This document shows positions 8,517 to 17,520 of a stretch of 29,946 nt of DNA, one piece after another. Location of the stretch: NCBI GenBank assembly GCA_021648465.1, contig JAKISR010000024.1, forward strand, positions 1-29,946, in the 5' to 3' direction. Position 1 is the stretch's first letter, and each line of letters opens with the position of its first letter. The DNA is from Sulfurimonas sp. (GTDB lineage Bacteria > Campylobacterota > Campylobacteria > Campylobacterales > Sulfurimonadaceae). Made by a program: the position numbers and the translations under genes. Below the pieces are notes generated by a model. It saw only the letters and a list, made by a program, of their open reading frames with translations. It was not told the origin of the DNA and ran no database searches.

Positions 8517-8855
8517 ATGAGATCTCCTCGCGGCTTTGGTAAAAAATACTTTACATTTTCATCTATGCTCGCTCATAGCGTAGAAGTAACTCTGCAAAGT
8601 CGTGAAAGTTCATCTAAAGTATATATACAAGATAAAATTTCATCACAAGAAGACTCTCTTGATGAATCACCTCCTGATGAGATACTTGAGATTCTTTGTG
8701 AGTTAAATTCTAAGCCTTGTCATTGTAACTGTTACTATAATTTAAAAATAAAAATAGCACTTCTTTTAAACCACTTTATACCAAGATGTCCTTTTTATAC
8801 TGTATGCTTTGCATTTCGCAGAACTGGTGTACACCCTCCTCTTTTTATATCCTAA
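8517..8855 (+). CDS. Hypothetical Cys-rich small protein between lysS and metE
   Basis: 112 residues, unrecognised. The N terminus is basic (MRSPRGFGKKYFTF), followed by a Ser/Glu/Asp-rich acidic middle (about 27-62). Then come a Cys/His cluster LNSKPCHCNCYYN (about 64-76) and a hydrophobic, Cys-containing C-terminal third (IALLLNHFIPRCPFYTVCFAF). The pattern could suggest a metal-binding or membrane-peripheral protein, but no family matches. It starts 7 bases after the lysS stop with no strong ribosome binding site, so coupled translation is plausible. The reverse strand offers no better ORF. It may be a genuine lineage-specific gene or a decayed one. Confidence 0.5.
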   Translation: MRSPRGFGKKYFTFSSMLAHSVEVTLQSRESSSKVYIQDKISSQEDSLDESPPDEILEILCELNSKPCHCNCYYNLKIKIALLLNHFIPRCPFYTVCFAFRRTGVHPPLFIS

Positions 8856-8904
8856 AACACAATAAATCAGAACTTTAAAAATAAAAATATACAAGGATAT
8901 AATA

Positions 8905-11184
8905 ATGTCAAAAAATTATGTAGTTGGTTTTGCCCGCATTGGTGAACAAAGAGAGTTAAAAAAAGTATTAGAGAGTTTTTGGGCTAAAAATAGCTCATTT
9001 GAAGATGTAAAAAAAGTAGCAAGTGAACTTAAAAAAAGACACTGGAGCTATCAAAAAGAGGCTGATATTGATTTTATAAGCTCAAATGATTTTTCACTTT
9101 ATGATAATATGCTAGATACTGCTGTAATGCTTGGGGCAATTCCAAAAAGATTTAAAAACCTAAGAGATGAAGAGCTATACTTTAGCATGGCAAGAGGAGA
9201 TAAAAATTGTGTTGCTATGGAGATGACAAAGTGGTTTAATACAAACTATCACTACATTGTACCAGAGCTTTCACTAGATGATAAATATAAACTAAATGCT
9301 ACAAAAATAATAGATGAATATAAAGAAGCAAAAAAATTAGGCATTAAAACTAAAATAAATCTCATCGGTCCCATAACATTTTTAGGACTATCTAAAAGAA
9401 TTGACAGAGGTGATACTTATGAATTGTTTAATAAAATTTTATCAATTTATGAAGAGCTTTTAAAAGAAATTTCAACACTCGATGACAATATTACTTTACA
9501 AATTGATGAACCAATATTTGTAAAAGATAATGAAGTAAAAGTATTAAGTCTTATAAAACCAACTTATGACTCATTAGCAACTATTAGTAAAAATATAAAT
9601 ATTGTTGTTACTACATATTTTGAACACTCTAATGAAGCTACAAAAATTTTAGTTAATACTCCCATCTGGGCTTTAGGGCTTGATTTTTTGTATGGAGATG
9701 AAAATTTACAATCTCTTGAATTAATTGCAAATAGTGATAAAAAACTAATCGCTGGTGTAGTTGATGGTAGAAATATTTGGAAAAATGATATTTTACAAAC
9801 AAACAAACTTTTAGAAAATATTGCTCAAAAAGTAGATAAGCAAAATATTATAATAAGTTCGTCTTGTAGTCTTTTGCATACCCCTTTTACACTAAAATAT
9901 GAGGAAAAACTTAACGCAGAGATTAAAAATTGGTTAAGTTATGCAGTGCAAAAACTTGATGAAATTTCACTTATCTCAAAACTATTTTTTAATGGTATTG
10001 ACAATTTAGATATTAAGGATTTTATAAGTTTAAATTCCAATACAGATGCTAATAAAAGTAGAAAAACTTCACCACTTATTCATGATGATTTTGTTCAAGA
10101 TAGAATTAAAAACTTTACTAAATTAAGTAGAGATGGCAAATATGAAGATAGAATTAAAATTCAAAAAAAGCTTTTAGGATATAAAGATTTATCCACTACT
10201 ACTATTGGCTCTTTTCCTCAAACTCCTGAGATTAGAAAGGCAAGAAAAGACTTTAAAAATGAACTTATTTCAAAAGAGAATTATGAAAAACAGATGAAAA
10301 ACTATGTAGATGATTGTGTAGCTTTTCAAGAAGAGTGTGGCATTGATATTTTAGTACATGGAGAGCCTGAGCGTAATGATATGGTTGAGTATTTTGGAGA
10401 ACAACTAAAAGGATATGGATTTTCTCAAAATGGATGGGTGCAAAGTTATGGAAGTAGATGTGTTAAACCACCATTTATCTATGGAGATATATCACGCCCC
10501 AAACCTATGACAGTTGATTGGATAACATATGCACAAAGCAAAACAAACAAGATTATGAAAGGTATGCTTACAGGTCCTGTAACTATTGTAAATTGGTCTT
10601 TTGTAAGAGATGACAAACCTAGAGATGAAGTTTCAAAACAGATTGCAATAGCTTTAAGTGATGAGATAGATGACTTACAAAATGCAGGAATTAAGATTAT
10701 TCAAGTTGATGAAGCTGCTTTTAAAGAGGGTTATCCACTTAGAGATAAAAATATAAAACCTTATGAAGCCTGGGCTATTAGAGACTTTAAAATTGCTGTT
10801 AGCTCTGCGAAAAAAGAAACACAAATTCATACCCACATGTGTTATAGTGAATTTAATAATATTATTAAAACTATTGAAAATATGGATGCTGACGTTATCT
10901 CTATTGAAACTGCAAGAAGTGGTAATGAGTTACTTAAAATATTTAAAGAAGTTGGATATAAACAAGAAGTGGGTCCTGGTGTTTATGATATTCACTCACC
11001 TAGAATTCCATCAGTTGATGAGATTGTTATACAGATAAAACTTTTACTAGAAGTTCTTCCAAGAGAGCAACTTTGGATAAATCCTGATTGTGGCTTAAAA
11101 ACAAGAAAATGGAATGAAGTGATACCTAGCTTAAAAAATATGGTTGAAGCAGTTAAAATTGTAAGAGCACAATTATATGATTAA
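8905..11184 (+). CDS. metE: Cobalamin-independent methionine synthase
   Basis: 759 residues, the normal full length. It transfers the methyl group of 5-methyltetrahydropteroyltri-glutamate to homocysteine, making methionine. The N-terminal half begins with GFARIGEQRELKKVLESFW. The catalytic C-terminal barrel starts near residue 430 (LSTTTIGSFPQTPEIRKAR). It contains the homocysteine/zinc residues in IQVDEAAFKEGYPL, HTHMCYSEF (His and Cys ligands) and WINPDCGLKTR (second Cys ligand), all intact. AAGGA precedes the ATG with good spacing. Next to glyA, the main donor of one-carbon units to folate, it forms a functional one-carbon/methionine pair, though an 84-base gap with its own promoter-like sequence separates them. 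No SAM or B12 riboswitch is evident upstream. Confidence 0.95.
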   Translation: MSKNYVVGFARIGEQRELKKVLESFWAKNSSFEDVKKVASELKKRHWSYQKEADIDFISSNDFSLYDNMLDTAVMLGAIPKRFKNLRDEELYFSMARGDKNCVAMEMTKWFNTNYHYIVPELSLDDKYKLNATKIIDEYKEAKKLGIKTKINLIGPITFLGLSKRIDRGDTYELFNKILSIYEELLKEISTLDDNITLQIDEPIFVKDNEVKVLSLIKPTYDSLATISKNINIVVTTYFEHSNEATKILVNTPIWALGLDFLYGDENLQSLELIANSDKKLIAGVVDGRNIWKNDILQTNKLLENIAQKVDKQNIIISSSCSLLHTPFTLKYEEKLNAEIKNWLSYAVQKLDEISLISKLFFNGIDNLDIKDFISLNSNTDANKSRKTSPLIHDDFVQDRIKNFTKLSRDGKYEDRIKIQKKLLGYKDLSTTTIGSFPQTPEIRKARKDFKNELISKENYEKQMKNYVDDCVAFQEECGIDILVHGEPERNDMVEYFGEQLKGYGFSQNGWVQSYGSRCVKPPFIYGDISRPKPMTVDWITYAQSKTNKIMKGMLTGPVTIVNWSFVRDDKPRDEVSKQIAIALSDEIDDLQNAGIKIIQVDEAAFKEGYPLRDKNIKPYEAWAIRDFKIAVSSAKKETQIHTHMCYSEFNNIIKTIENMDADVISIETARSGNELLKIFKEVGYKQEVGPGVYDIHSPRIPSVDEIVIQIKLLLEVLPREQLWINPDCGLKTRKWNEVIPSLKNMVEAVKIVRAQLYD

Positions 11185-11232
11185 GAATGATATAGATATC
11201 GGTTATTCAGCCTTTTGTTATCATTTATTTTG

Positions 11233-11238
11233 TACAAT
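11233..11238 (+). promoter_or_regulatory. Putative extended -10 (TG-TACAAT context) for glyA
   Basis: TGTACAAT lies about 30 bases before the glyA start in the metE-glyA gap. A TTGTTA 12 bases upstream is too close for a canonical -35, so this would be an extended -10 promoter. Weak, sequence-only call. Confidence 0.35.
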
Positions 11239-11268
11239 AAGACTAATTTTAACAAGGAATTTTGCATT

Positions 11269-12516
11269 ATGAGTTTTTTAAAAGAATACGACAGTGAAAT
11301 ATTTGAATTATGTGAAAAAGAGTTAGAGCGTCAAACAGACCATTTAGAGATGATTGCATCTGAAAACTTTACACTTCCAGCAGTTATGGAAGCTATGGGC
11401 AGTGTTTTTACAAACAAATATGCTGAGGGTTATCCGAGCAAACGCTACTATGGTGGATGTGAGTATGCTGATGGTGTTGAACAACTTGCAATAGACAGAG
11501 CTTGTGAGCTATTTGGATGTAAATTTGCAAATGTTCAACCACACTCAGGAAGTAGCGCAAACGGTGCTGTTTATGCTGGGCTACTAAAAGCTGGAGATAA
11601 GCTTTTAGGTATGGATTTAAGCCATGGTGGCCACTTAACACATGGTTCAAAACCATCTTTTTCTGGTAAAAATTACTCTAGCTTTACTTATGGTGTTGAG
11701 CTTGATGGTCGCATAAACTATGATAGAGTTATGGATATTGCTCAAATAGTTAAACCTAAAATCATCGTTTGTGGAGCTTCAGCTTACGCTCGTGAAATTG
11801 ACTTCAAAAAATTTCGCGAGATTGCTGATGCTGTAGGGGCAATTTTATTTGCTGATATTGCACATATTGCTGGTCTTGTGTGTGCGGACGAACACCCTAG
11901 CCCATTCCCATATGCTGATGTAGTAACAACAACAACTCACAAAACCCTTGCAGGTCCTCGCGGTGGTATAATTTTGACTAATGATGAAGATATTGCAAAA
12001 AAGATGAACTCTGCAATCTTTCCAGCTCTTCAAGGTGGACCTCTTGTTCATGTTATAGCTGCTAAAGCTGTTGGTTTTAAGTATAACTTATCTCCAGAGT
12101 GGAAAGAGTATGCTAAACAGGTAAAAGCAAATGCTAAAATTTTAGGCGAAGTTTTAGTTAAACGAGGTTATGATGTTGTAAGTGGGGGAACTGATAATCA
12201 TCTTATATTAGTCTCTTTTGTTGGTCGTGAGATAAGTGGTAAAGATGCTGATGCAGCTCTTGGTAACGCTGGTATAACCATCAACAAAAATACAGTTCCA
12301 GGTGAGACAAGAAGCCCATTTGTAACTTCGGGTATCCGTGTAGGAAGCCCTGCATTAACAAGTCGCGGAATGAAAGAAAAAGAGTTTGAACTTATTGCTA
12401 ACAAGATGGCTGATGTACTTGATGACATCAACAACACTGATCTTCAAGCTAAAATCAAAGAAGAGTTAAAAGCTTTATCTCAAAACTTTGTAATATACAA
12501 TCAACCAACTTACTAA
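11269..12516 (+). CDS. glyA: Serine hydroxymethyltransferase
   Basis: 415 residues starting MSFLKEYDSEIFELCEKE at 11269, preceded by AAGGA about 10 bases upstream. An earlier in-frame ATG at 11215 adds 18 residues unlike the family and has no ribosome binding site, so it is rejected. PLP-enzyme features are complete: TDHLEMIASENF near the N terminus, GGCEYADGVE, the cofactor lysine in TTTTHKTLAGPRGG, and the C-terminal TSGIRVGSPALTSRGM. It interconverts serine plus tetrahydrofolate and glycine plus methylene-tetrahydrofolate in the cytosol. The DUF1882 gene begins 6 bases after its stop; glyA followed by that gene is, from memory, also the H. pylori order. Confidence 0.95.
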   Translation: MSFLKEYDSEIFELCEKELERQTDHLEMIASENFTLPAVMEAMGSVFTNKYAEGYPSKRYYGGCEYADGVEQLAIDRACELFGCKFANVQPHSGSSANGAVYAGLLKAGDKLLGMDLSHGGHLTHGSKPSFSGKNYSSFTYGVELDGRINYDRVMDIAQIVKPKIIVCGASAYAREIDFKKFREIADAVGAILFADIAHIAGLVCADEHPSPFPYADVVTTTTHKTLAGPRGGIILTNDEDIAKKMNSAIFPALQGGPLVHVIAAKAVGFKYNLSPEWKEYAKQVKANAKILGEVLVKRGYDVVSGGTDNHLILVSFVGREISGKDADAALGNAGITINKNTVPGETRSPFVTSGIRVGSPALTSRGMKEKEFELIANKMADVLDDINNTDLQAKIKEELKALSQNFVIYNQPTY

Positions 12517-12522
12517 GGTTTT

Positions 12523-13068
12523 ATGATGACTGCGATGGATTTGAAACTTATTAAAATGGTGAGTGATCATTACTGGATAAAAAGAGATACAGTAGTAAAT
12601 AAGCTAACATTTAAAGGTCGCACTTTTTATAATAAATTTGAAAAAATAAATTCAACTCTAACACAAACAATTATAAATCAACACTTAAAAGGTGAGATTA
12701 CTGTTGCTCACTCTATAATAAATAAACACAAAAAAGTTGAAAATATTGTAATTGACTATAACGGAAGAGATCCTCAAAGGTTCTATCATAAAGCTCAACT
12801 TTTACTTCGTGAAGAGGGATATATTAACTTTACTGCATATACAACAAAAACAGAGGGTCACTTACATGTATATATCCATAAAGGACATACAACCCTGCAA
12901 GAAGCTATACAACTTGGCAAAATCATAAGTATGAAACTTGCTGCGAAACAACCAAAACAATGGAAGATGTTTCCAAACTCTGATTCACCTGATGAGTACA
13001 ATATTTTAACTCTACCATATGAGGTTTATGCCAAAGAGCGTGGTGCTTCTTGGTCAAAACACATGTAA
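12523..13068 (+). CDS. DUF1882-like conserved Campylobacterota protein
   Basis: 181 residues, soluble, no signal peptide. It corresponds by position and appearance to the DUF1882 protein that follows glyA in H. pylori (HP0184 from memory); function unknown. Notable segments are MDLKLIKMVSDHYWIKRD at the start, IDYNGRDPQRFYHKAQLLLREEG in the middle, EGHLHVYIHKGHTTLQEAIQLGK and a Pro-rich WKMFPNSDSPDEYNILTLPYEVY end. AAGG sits 4 bases before the first ATG (12523) and 7 before the second (12526). A third in-frame ATG at 12535 (MDLKL) may be the true start by analogy with relatives. Probably co-transcribed with glyA. Confidence 0.8.
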   Translation: MMTAMDLKLIKMVSDHYWIKRDTVVNKLTFKGRTFYNKFEKINSTLTQTIINQHLKGEITVAHSIINKHKKVENIVIDYNGRDPQRFYHKAQLLLREEGYINFTAYTTKTEGHLHVYIHKGHTTLQEAIQLGKIISMKLAAKQPKQWKMFPNSDSPDEYNILTLPYEVYAKERGASWSKHM

Positions 13069-13119
13069 TCTAGGATAATTTAGGTATTATTATAGTAAAT
13101 ATTTAAAGAAGGTGTACTT

Positions 13120-13776
13120 ATGGAAGAAAAGAACGAATTAAATAATATTATTTTAAACAAAGGTGGCTCTTCAGCAAGTAGTAAAAAAATCATTCTAGCT
13201 GTAGCAACCTTAGGTGTTACTTTAATTGTTGTTATCATGCTAATGAATACTCTTACCTCCAAAGGTACAGACAACTTACCTCAAGCTATGTTACCTCCAG
13301 AACCTCAAACTAAACAAATTAATTCTATAGAAGATGAACCTCTTTTTGAAGAAGTTGAAGTTATTCAAGATACTAACATAGAAGATGATTCTCTTGATAA
13401 AATTGCTCAAAAACTAAAAAAAGAAAGTATTAAAGAAAAATTAGAACCTGTTGTTAAAACAGTTAAAAAAGAGGTCATTAAACCAATTGTAAAAAAAGAA
13501 GTTACTAAAAAAGCTGTTTCTACTACAACAAAAAAATCATCAGCTGGTAATTTTTATATTCAGGTTGGCTCTTTTGCTAGATATGAACCAAATAAAAAAT
13601 TCTTAAATTCTATTACTAAACTAGGGTATAAATACAAATTTCATAAGGTAACGCAAAAGGACAAGGTACTAAACAAAGTTTTAGTTGGTCCTTTTTATAG
13701 TGAAAGTGAAGCTAGAAAAGCATTAAAAACTGTAAGAAGCTCTATTGAAGCTGGTGCATTTTTAACAAAAATATAA
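13120..13776 (+). CDS. SPOR-domain single-pass membrane protein
   Basis: 218 residues. A short cytoplasmic N terminus is followed by one membrane helix (about 24-46: IILAVATLGVTLIVVIMLMN). Then comes a long periplasmic linker rich in Lys, Glu and Val (about 90-140, with repeated VKK/KEV units). The C-terminal SPOR domain (about 145-218) starts with FYIQVGSFARYEPN and contains VLVGPFYSESEARKAL. SPOR domains bind glycan strands lacking stem peptides at division septa, so a role in cell-wall remodelling or division is likely. AAGGTG lies 7 bases before the ATG. trpE begins 3 bases after its stop, an odd functional pairing but a tight operon. Confidence 0.88.
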   Translation: MEEKNELNNIILNKGGSSASSKKIILAVATLGVTLIVVIMLMNTLTSKGTDNLPQAMLPPEPQTKQINSIEDEPLFEEVEVIQDTNIEDDSLDKIAQKLKKESIKEKLEPVVKTVKKEVIKPIVKKEVTKKAVSTTTKKSSAGNFYIQVGSFARYEPNKKFLNSITKLGYKYKFHKVTQKDKVLNKVLVGPFYSESEARKALKTVRSSIEAGAFLTKI

Positions 13777-13779
13777 TTA

Positions 13780-15183
13780 ATGATATATTCTAAACAATTT
13801 TTTCAAGATCAATTAGCTCCGATTGCTGTTTATGCAAAACTAAAAGCACTTTTCAAAAATGAAATTTCTTATCTTTTTGAAAGTGCTGGACAAAGTGAAG
13901 GAAACTACAGTTTTATCTGTATAGGTGCTAGAGAAAGACTCCAATACATAAAGAACCAAACAATCTATACAGATGCTGATGGAAACTCATCAAACAAAAA
14001 TGAGTCACCATTTACTTTTTTAAAAAATTATTATAAAAATATAGATTCTTCTATATATAAACAAGCTACAAGTGAGTTAAAAATTGGGTATGTTGATGGT
14101 TTTATAGGTTATATTGGCTACGACATGGTTAAAGTATTTGAGCCAAAACTAATCTCATGCATGGACTCTTTAACTGATGAGCTCAATACTCCTGATTTAG
14201 ATTTAATTCTTCCAAAAATAATCTTAGTATATTCCCATAAAAACCATCAACTCACCCTTGTTAGTACTATAAAAGAGATGAGTGATAAGTTTGATATGAT
14301 TGAGAGTGAGCTGAAGAGTTCATATGAATATATCCATATGAAAAAAAACATAGGTGAAGATAAAGGTAGTTTTGCTCACTCTAAAGAACACTTCTTTAAA
14401 ATGGTTGATAACTCTAAAGAGATGATTAAAAGTGGTGATGTTTTTCAAATTTTAATGACAAATCGTTTTACAAGAAACATAAAAGTAGACCCATTTAGTT
14501 TTTATAGAATTTTAAGAACAAAAAATCCATCACCATATATGTTTTTAATGGAATATGAAAATTTTAACATAGTTGGAAGTTCTCCTGAGGTCATGGTTAG
14601 GCTTAGTGAAGGAGAACTTCTTCTTCGTCCAATTGCTGGAACTCGCAAACGAGGTGAAACAAAACAAAGAGATAAAGAACTTGAAGATGAGCTTTTAGCA
14701 GATCCTAAGGAGTTAGCTGAACATCTTATGCTTATAGATCTAGGTCGCAATGATATAGGTAGAGTTGCTAAAACTGGAACAGTTAAAGTTGAAGACATGA
14801 TGCATATTGAAAAATTTTCTCATGTTATGCATATTGTTTCAGATGTTGTAGCTGAATTAGATGATGGCAAAGATATGTTTGATTTGTTTATGGCAACATT
14901 TACAGCTGGAACCATGACAGGCGCTCCAAAAATCAGAGCAATGGAGCTTATAGCTGAGTATGAAGGTCTTAAAAGAGGTTTTTATAGTGGAAGTATAGGT
15001 TACTTCGGTTTTGATGGAAATATGGATAGTGCTATCACTATTAGAACTGCTATGGTAAAAGAGGATAAAGTAGTTTTACAAGCTGGAGCTGGAATAGTTG
15101 CTGATTCTGTGCATGAGCTAGAATACTTAGAAGTTAAAAATAAACTTGGCGCTCTTGTTCACTCACTTGAAGACTTAGACTAA
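13780..15183 (+). CDS. trpE: Anthranilate synthase component I (TrpE)
   Basis: 467 residues, chorismate-utilising enzyme family, converting chorismate to anthranilate with ammonia or a glutaminase partner. An N-terminal YLFESAGQSEGNYSFI segment resembles the tryptophan feedback site (LLESA in enterics), favouring TrpE over PabB. The catalytic half has LLRPIAGTRKRG, DLGRNDIGRVAKTG, HIEKFSHVMHIVSDV, TFTAGTMTGAPKIRAMELI and GYFGFDGNMDSAITIR, all intact. No trpG or other trp gene lies nearby; the next gene is aroE, 2 bases on, another chorismate-pathway enzyme. PabB remains the alternative, less likely. Confidence 0.87.
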   Translation: MIYSKQFFQDQLAPIAVYAKLKALFKNEISYLFESAGQSEGNYSFICIGARERLQYIKNQTIYTDADGNSSNKNESPFTFLKNYYKNIDSSIYKQATSELKIGYVDGFIGYIGYDMVKVFEPKLISCMDSLTDELNTPDLDLILPKIILVYSHKNHQLTLVSTIKEMSDKFDMIESELKSSYEYIHMKKNIGEDKGSFAHSKEHFFKMVDNSKEMIKSGDVFQILMTNRFTRNIKVDPFSFYRILRTKNPSPYMFLMEYENFNIVGSSPEVMVRLSEGELLLRPIAGTRKRGETKQRDKELEDELLADPKELAEHLMLIDLGRNDIGRVAKTGTVKVEDMMHIEKFSHVMHIVSDVVAELDDGKDMFDLFMATFTAGTMTGAPKIRAMELIAEYEGLKRGFYSGSIGYFGFDGNMDSAITIRTAMVKEDKVVLQAGAGIVADSVHELEYLEVKNKLGALVHSLEDLD

Positions 15184-15185
15184 TT

Positions 15186-15980
15186 ATGAATAAAATATTT
15201 GCCATCTTTGGTGACCCTGTATCACACTCCCGCTCTCCACTTATGCACAACTGTGTATTTAAAAATTTAAACTACCCTGCCTCATATATTAGAGTTCATT
15301 TAAAAGATGGCACAAAACTAAAAGAGACTTTTTTCTCACTTGGACTAAGTGGTGCAAATATAACAATACCGCATAAGGAGGAAGCCTTTAAAGCTTGTGA
15401 TGAAGTAAGAGGTTTTGCAAACAATGTAGGTGTTGTAAATACCATCATAAACGAAAATGGAAAATTAATCGGGTACAACACAGATGCTGATGGATTTATG
15501 TTCTCTATAAAAGAGTTTGGAGATATTAAAAAAATCCTTATATTAGGCGCTGGTGGTACTGCAAAAGCTCTAGCTTGTAGATTTACCCAAGATAATATAG
15601 ATATAACAGTTTTAAATCGAAGTCAAAATCGTTTAAATTATTTTAAAGAAATTGCCCATAAATGTTATACATGGGATAATTTTAAATGTGAAAAATATGA
15701 CCTAGTTGTAAATACAACAAGCGCAGGGCTTAAAGATGAAAATTTACCAGCTCCAAAAATAATAATTGAAAAGATACTAAATAATACAAATTTTGTAGCT
15801 GATGCAATTTATGGAAAATTAACACCATTTTTAAAACTTGCAAATGAAAAAAATATCACTTACAAAGATGGTGCAGATATGCTTTTAGGTCAAGGTATAT
15901 TGGCAAATGAACTTTTTGTAAAAAGTGAGCTTAAAACTGATGATATTAAAAAATTTATGGTTAAGAGTTTTGAGCTATAA
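15186..15980 (+). CDS. aroE: Shikimate dehydrogenase
   Basis: 264 residues, typical length. It reduces 3-dehydroshikimate to shikimate with NADPH. The N-terminal substrate domain has FGDPVSHSRSPLMHN (shikimate-binding serines) and GANITIPHKEEA with the catalytic lysine. YNTDADGF supplies the catalytic aspartate. The NADP-binding domain has LILGAGGTAKALA and VLNRSQNRL, the Asn-Arg typical of NADPH preference. The end has DGADMLLGQG. It starts 2 bases after trpE and is almost certainly co-transcribed with the SPOR gene and trpE. Confidence 0.94.
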   Translation: MNKIFAIFGDPVSHSRSPLMHNCVFKNLNYPASYIRVHLKDGTKLKETFFSLGLSGANITIPHKEEAFKACDEVRGFANNVGVVNTIINENGKLIGYNTDADGFMFSIKEFGDIKKILILGAGGTAKALACRFTQDNIDITVLNRSQNRLNYFKEIAHKCYTWDNFKCEKYDLVVNTTSAGLKDENLPAPKIIIEKILNNTNFVADAIYGKLTPFLKLANEKNITYKDGADMLLGQGILANELFVKSELKTDDIKKFMVKSFEL

Positions 15981-16037
15981 TACGTCTTCGTTCACTATAA
16001 TAAAAATATATAACTATTTTAAAATTGGAAGAAAATA

Positions 16038-16451
16038 ATGAAAGATTCAAGTTTATTTGCTCTTATTACTCTCGTACTTGCACTACTACTTCTTTTCTTT
16101 AGTACAAAAGAGTTTTCTGATGCAGATGAACTTATTGCAAATGGCGAGCATACCAATGGCATAATAATTGAAGTAAAAAAAGGTCCTAGTAGTCTTAGTA
16201 AGTATTATCCACGTATTCATTTTATAACTAAAGATGGCAAAGAGATTGAATTTGTATCATCGACTGGTAGTAATCCATCTTTATATAATGTAGATGATCA
16301 AGTTCAAATAGTTTACAATTATGATGACCCAAAGGACGCATTTATTAACTCATTTATAGAAGTTTGGATAGCTTCTGCTATCTATGCATTTATGAGTTTT
16401 CTTTTATTTATTTTTTCAGGTTTTTTATGGATAAAATCAAGATCAGGCTAA
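16038..16451 (+). CDS. DUF3592-like two-helix membrane protein
   Basis: 137 residues. A membrane helix near each end (about 5-22 and 110-132) flanks a beta-rich extracytoplasmic-looking domain. That domain has the pattern common in DUF3592 proteins: NGIIIEVKK, YYPRIHFITKDGKEIEFVSSTGSNP and VQIVYNYDDPKDAFIN. Function unknown in the family. GGAAG lies about 9 bases before the ATG. It has its own 57-base leader after aroE and converges with the aldo/keto reductase gene. Confidence 0.75.
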   Translation: MKDSSLFALITLVLALLLLFFSTKEFSDADELIANGEHTNGIIIEVKKGPSSLSKYYPRIHFITKDGKEIEFVSSTGSNPSLYNVDDQVQIVYNYDDPKDAFINSFIEVWIASAIYAFMSFLLFIFSGFLWIKSRSG

Positions 16452-16463
16452 ATATACACTTTT

Positions 16464-17483
16464 CTATCCCATAGGGTACATAATCTCTCTTTGAACAGCT
16501 TTTATCTCACTCATAACCTCATCATTAAGAGTTATATCTAAAGCTTTAAATGATTCATCTAGTTGAGTTGCATATCTTGCTCCTATGATGGTTGAAGCTA
16601 CAAAATCAAACTGTTTTGAGTAGGCTACTGCTAAAGTTACTGTAGAGATATTTAATTTTTTAGCTATTTGCATGTATTTAGCTGTAGTACTTAGTGATTT
16701 ATCATTTAAAAATCTCTCACTTTGAGCTTTAGTGCGTAAGTCTTTAGTATTTAAATACTCTGAGAATCTTGCGTTATTTGGATAAAATTCTCCATTGTAT
16801 TTTCCACTTAAAACTCCACCCGCTAAAGGTGAATATGGGAGGAGTGAAATATTTTCTTTTTTACATACATTTGCTAATTCATCTAAAAATCTTGGGTTAT
16901 TTAAAGAGAAGTTATTTTGTATAGATTCAAACCTTGATATACCTAGTTTTTTTGAAGTCTCGTTTGCTTTTGTAAGTCCATAAGCTGTATCATTTGATGT
17001 TCCTAGATATCTAATTTTACCTTCTTTAACTAACTCATCAAAAGCTTTTAAGGATTCCTCTATCGGTACAACAGAATCTGGCCAGTGCATTTGGTATAAG
17101 TCAATATAATCAGTTTGTAATCTTTTTAAACTACCCTCCACTGCTCTTTTTATATGAAACTTATCAACAGCAGTAATACCGTGGCGAATAGGTGGAACAA
17201 ACCAACTATTTGCAGCTCCAGCAACTTTTGAAGCGATGATAAGTTTATCTCTAGGTTTATTTTTAAGCCATCTGCCTATAATTTTTTCTGTCTTACCAAT
17301 ATAACTCTCTTTTGGTGGGACTGGGTAAAGCTCTGCTGTATCAAAAAAGTTTATCCCTCTATCATAAGCTTTATCCATTATCTTAAAAGATTCTCTCTCA
17401 TCACTCCAAAAACCAAAACTCATAGTTCCTAAACATATTGGTGTAACTCTAAGTCCTGTTTCTCCTATGTATCTATATTCCAT
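16464..17483 (-). CDS. Aldo/keto reductase
   Basis: 339 residues, a complete (beta/alpha)8 NADPH-dependent oxidoreductase. Visible catalytic tetrad: Asp and Tyr in NFFDTAELY (about 45-53), Lys in IIASKVAG (about 82-89), His in YQMHWPD (about 130-136). The cofactor phosphate/ribose region is near SPLAGGVLSGKY. The PVPPKESYIGKTEKIIGRWL insert and the 339-residue length resemble the E. coli Tas/YajO-type branch. Substrate unknown. GGAG lies about 6 bases upstream of the ATG. It stands alone on the minus strand, 37 bases downstream of the MMPL gene's stop. Confidence 0.9.
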   Translation of the reverse strand: MEYRYIGETGLRVTPICLGTMSFGFWSDERESFKIMDKAYDRGINFFDTAELYPVPPKESYIGKTEKIIGRWLKNKPRDKLIIASKVAGAANSWFVPPIRHGITAVDKFHIKRAVEGSLKRLQTDYIDLYQMHWPDSVVPIEESLKAFDELVKEGKIRYLGTSNDTAYGLTKANETSKKLGISRFESIQNNFSLNNPRFLDELANVCKKENISLLPYSPLAGGVLSGKYNGEFYPNNARFSEYLNTKDLRTKAQSERFLNDKSLSTTAKYMQIAKKLNISTVTLAVAYSKQFDFVASTIIGARYATQLDESFKALDITLNDEVMSEIKAVQREIMYPMG

Positions 17484-17520
17484 AAGTTTCTCCTTTTATA
17501 ATTATGTTTTAAATAAATAA

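Noticed and set aside
8856..8904. SAM or cobalamin riboswitch before metE
   Set aside because: The gap is only about 50 bases, AT-rich and without the stems a riboswitch would need.
11408..11656. Minus-strand ORF inside glyA, and similar ones at 11845-12051 and 12198-12437
   Set aside because: All lie opposite conserved SHMT motifs, with no ribosome binding site or recognisable domain.
14502..14798. Minus-strand ORF with Ser-rich translation inside trpE
   Set aside because: It lies opposite conserved catalytic motifs of TrpE; Ser/Arg richness is typical of antisense frames.
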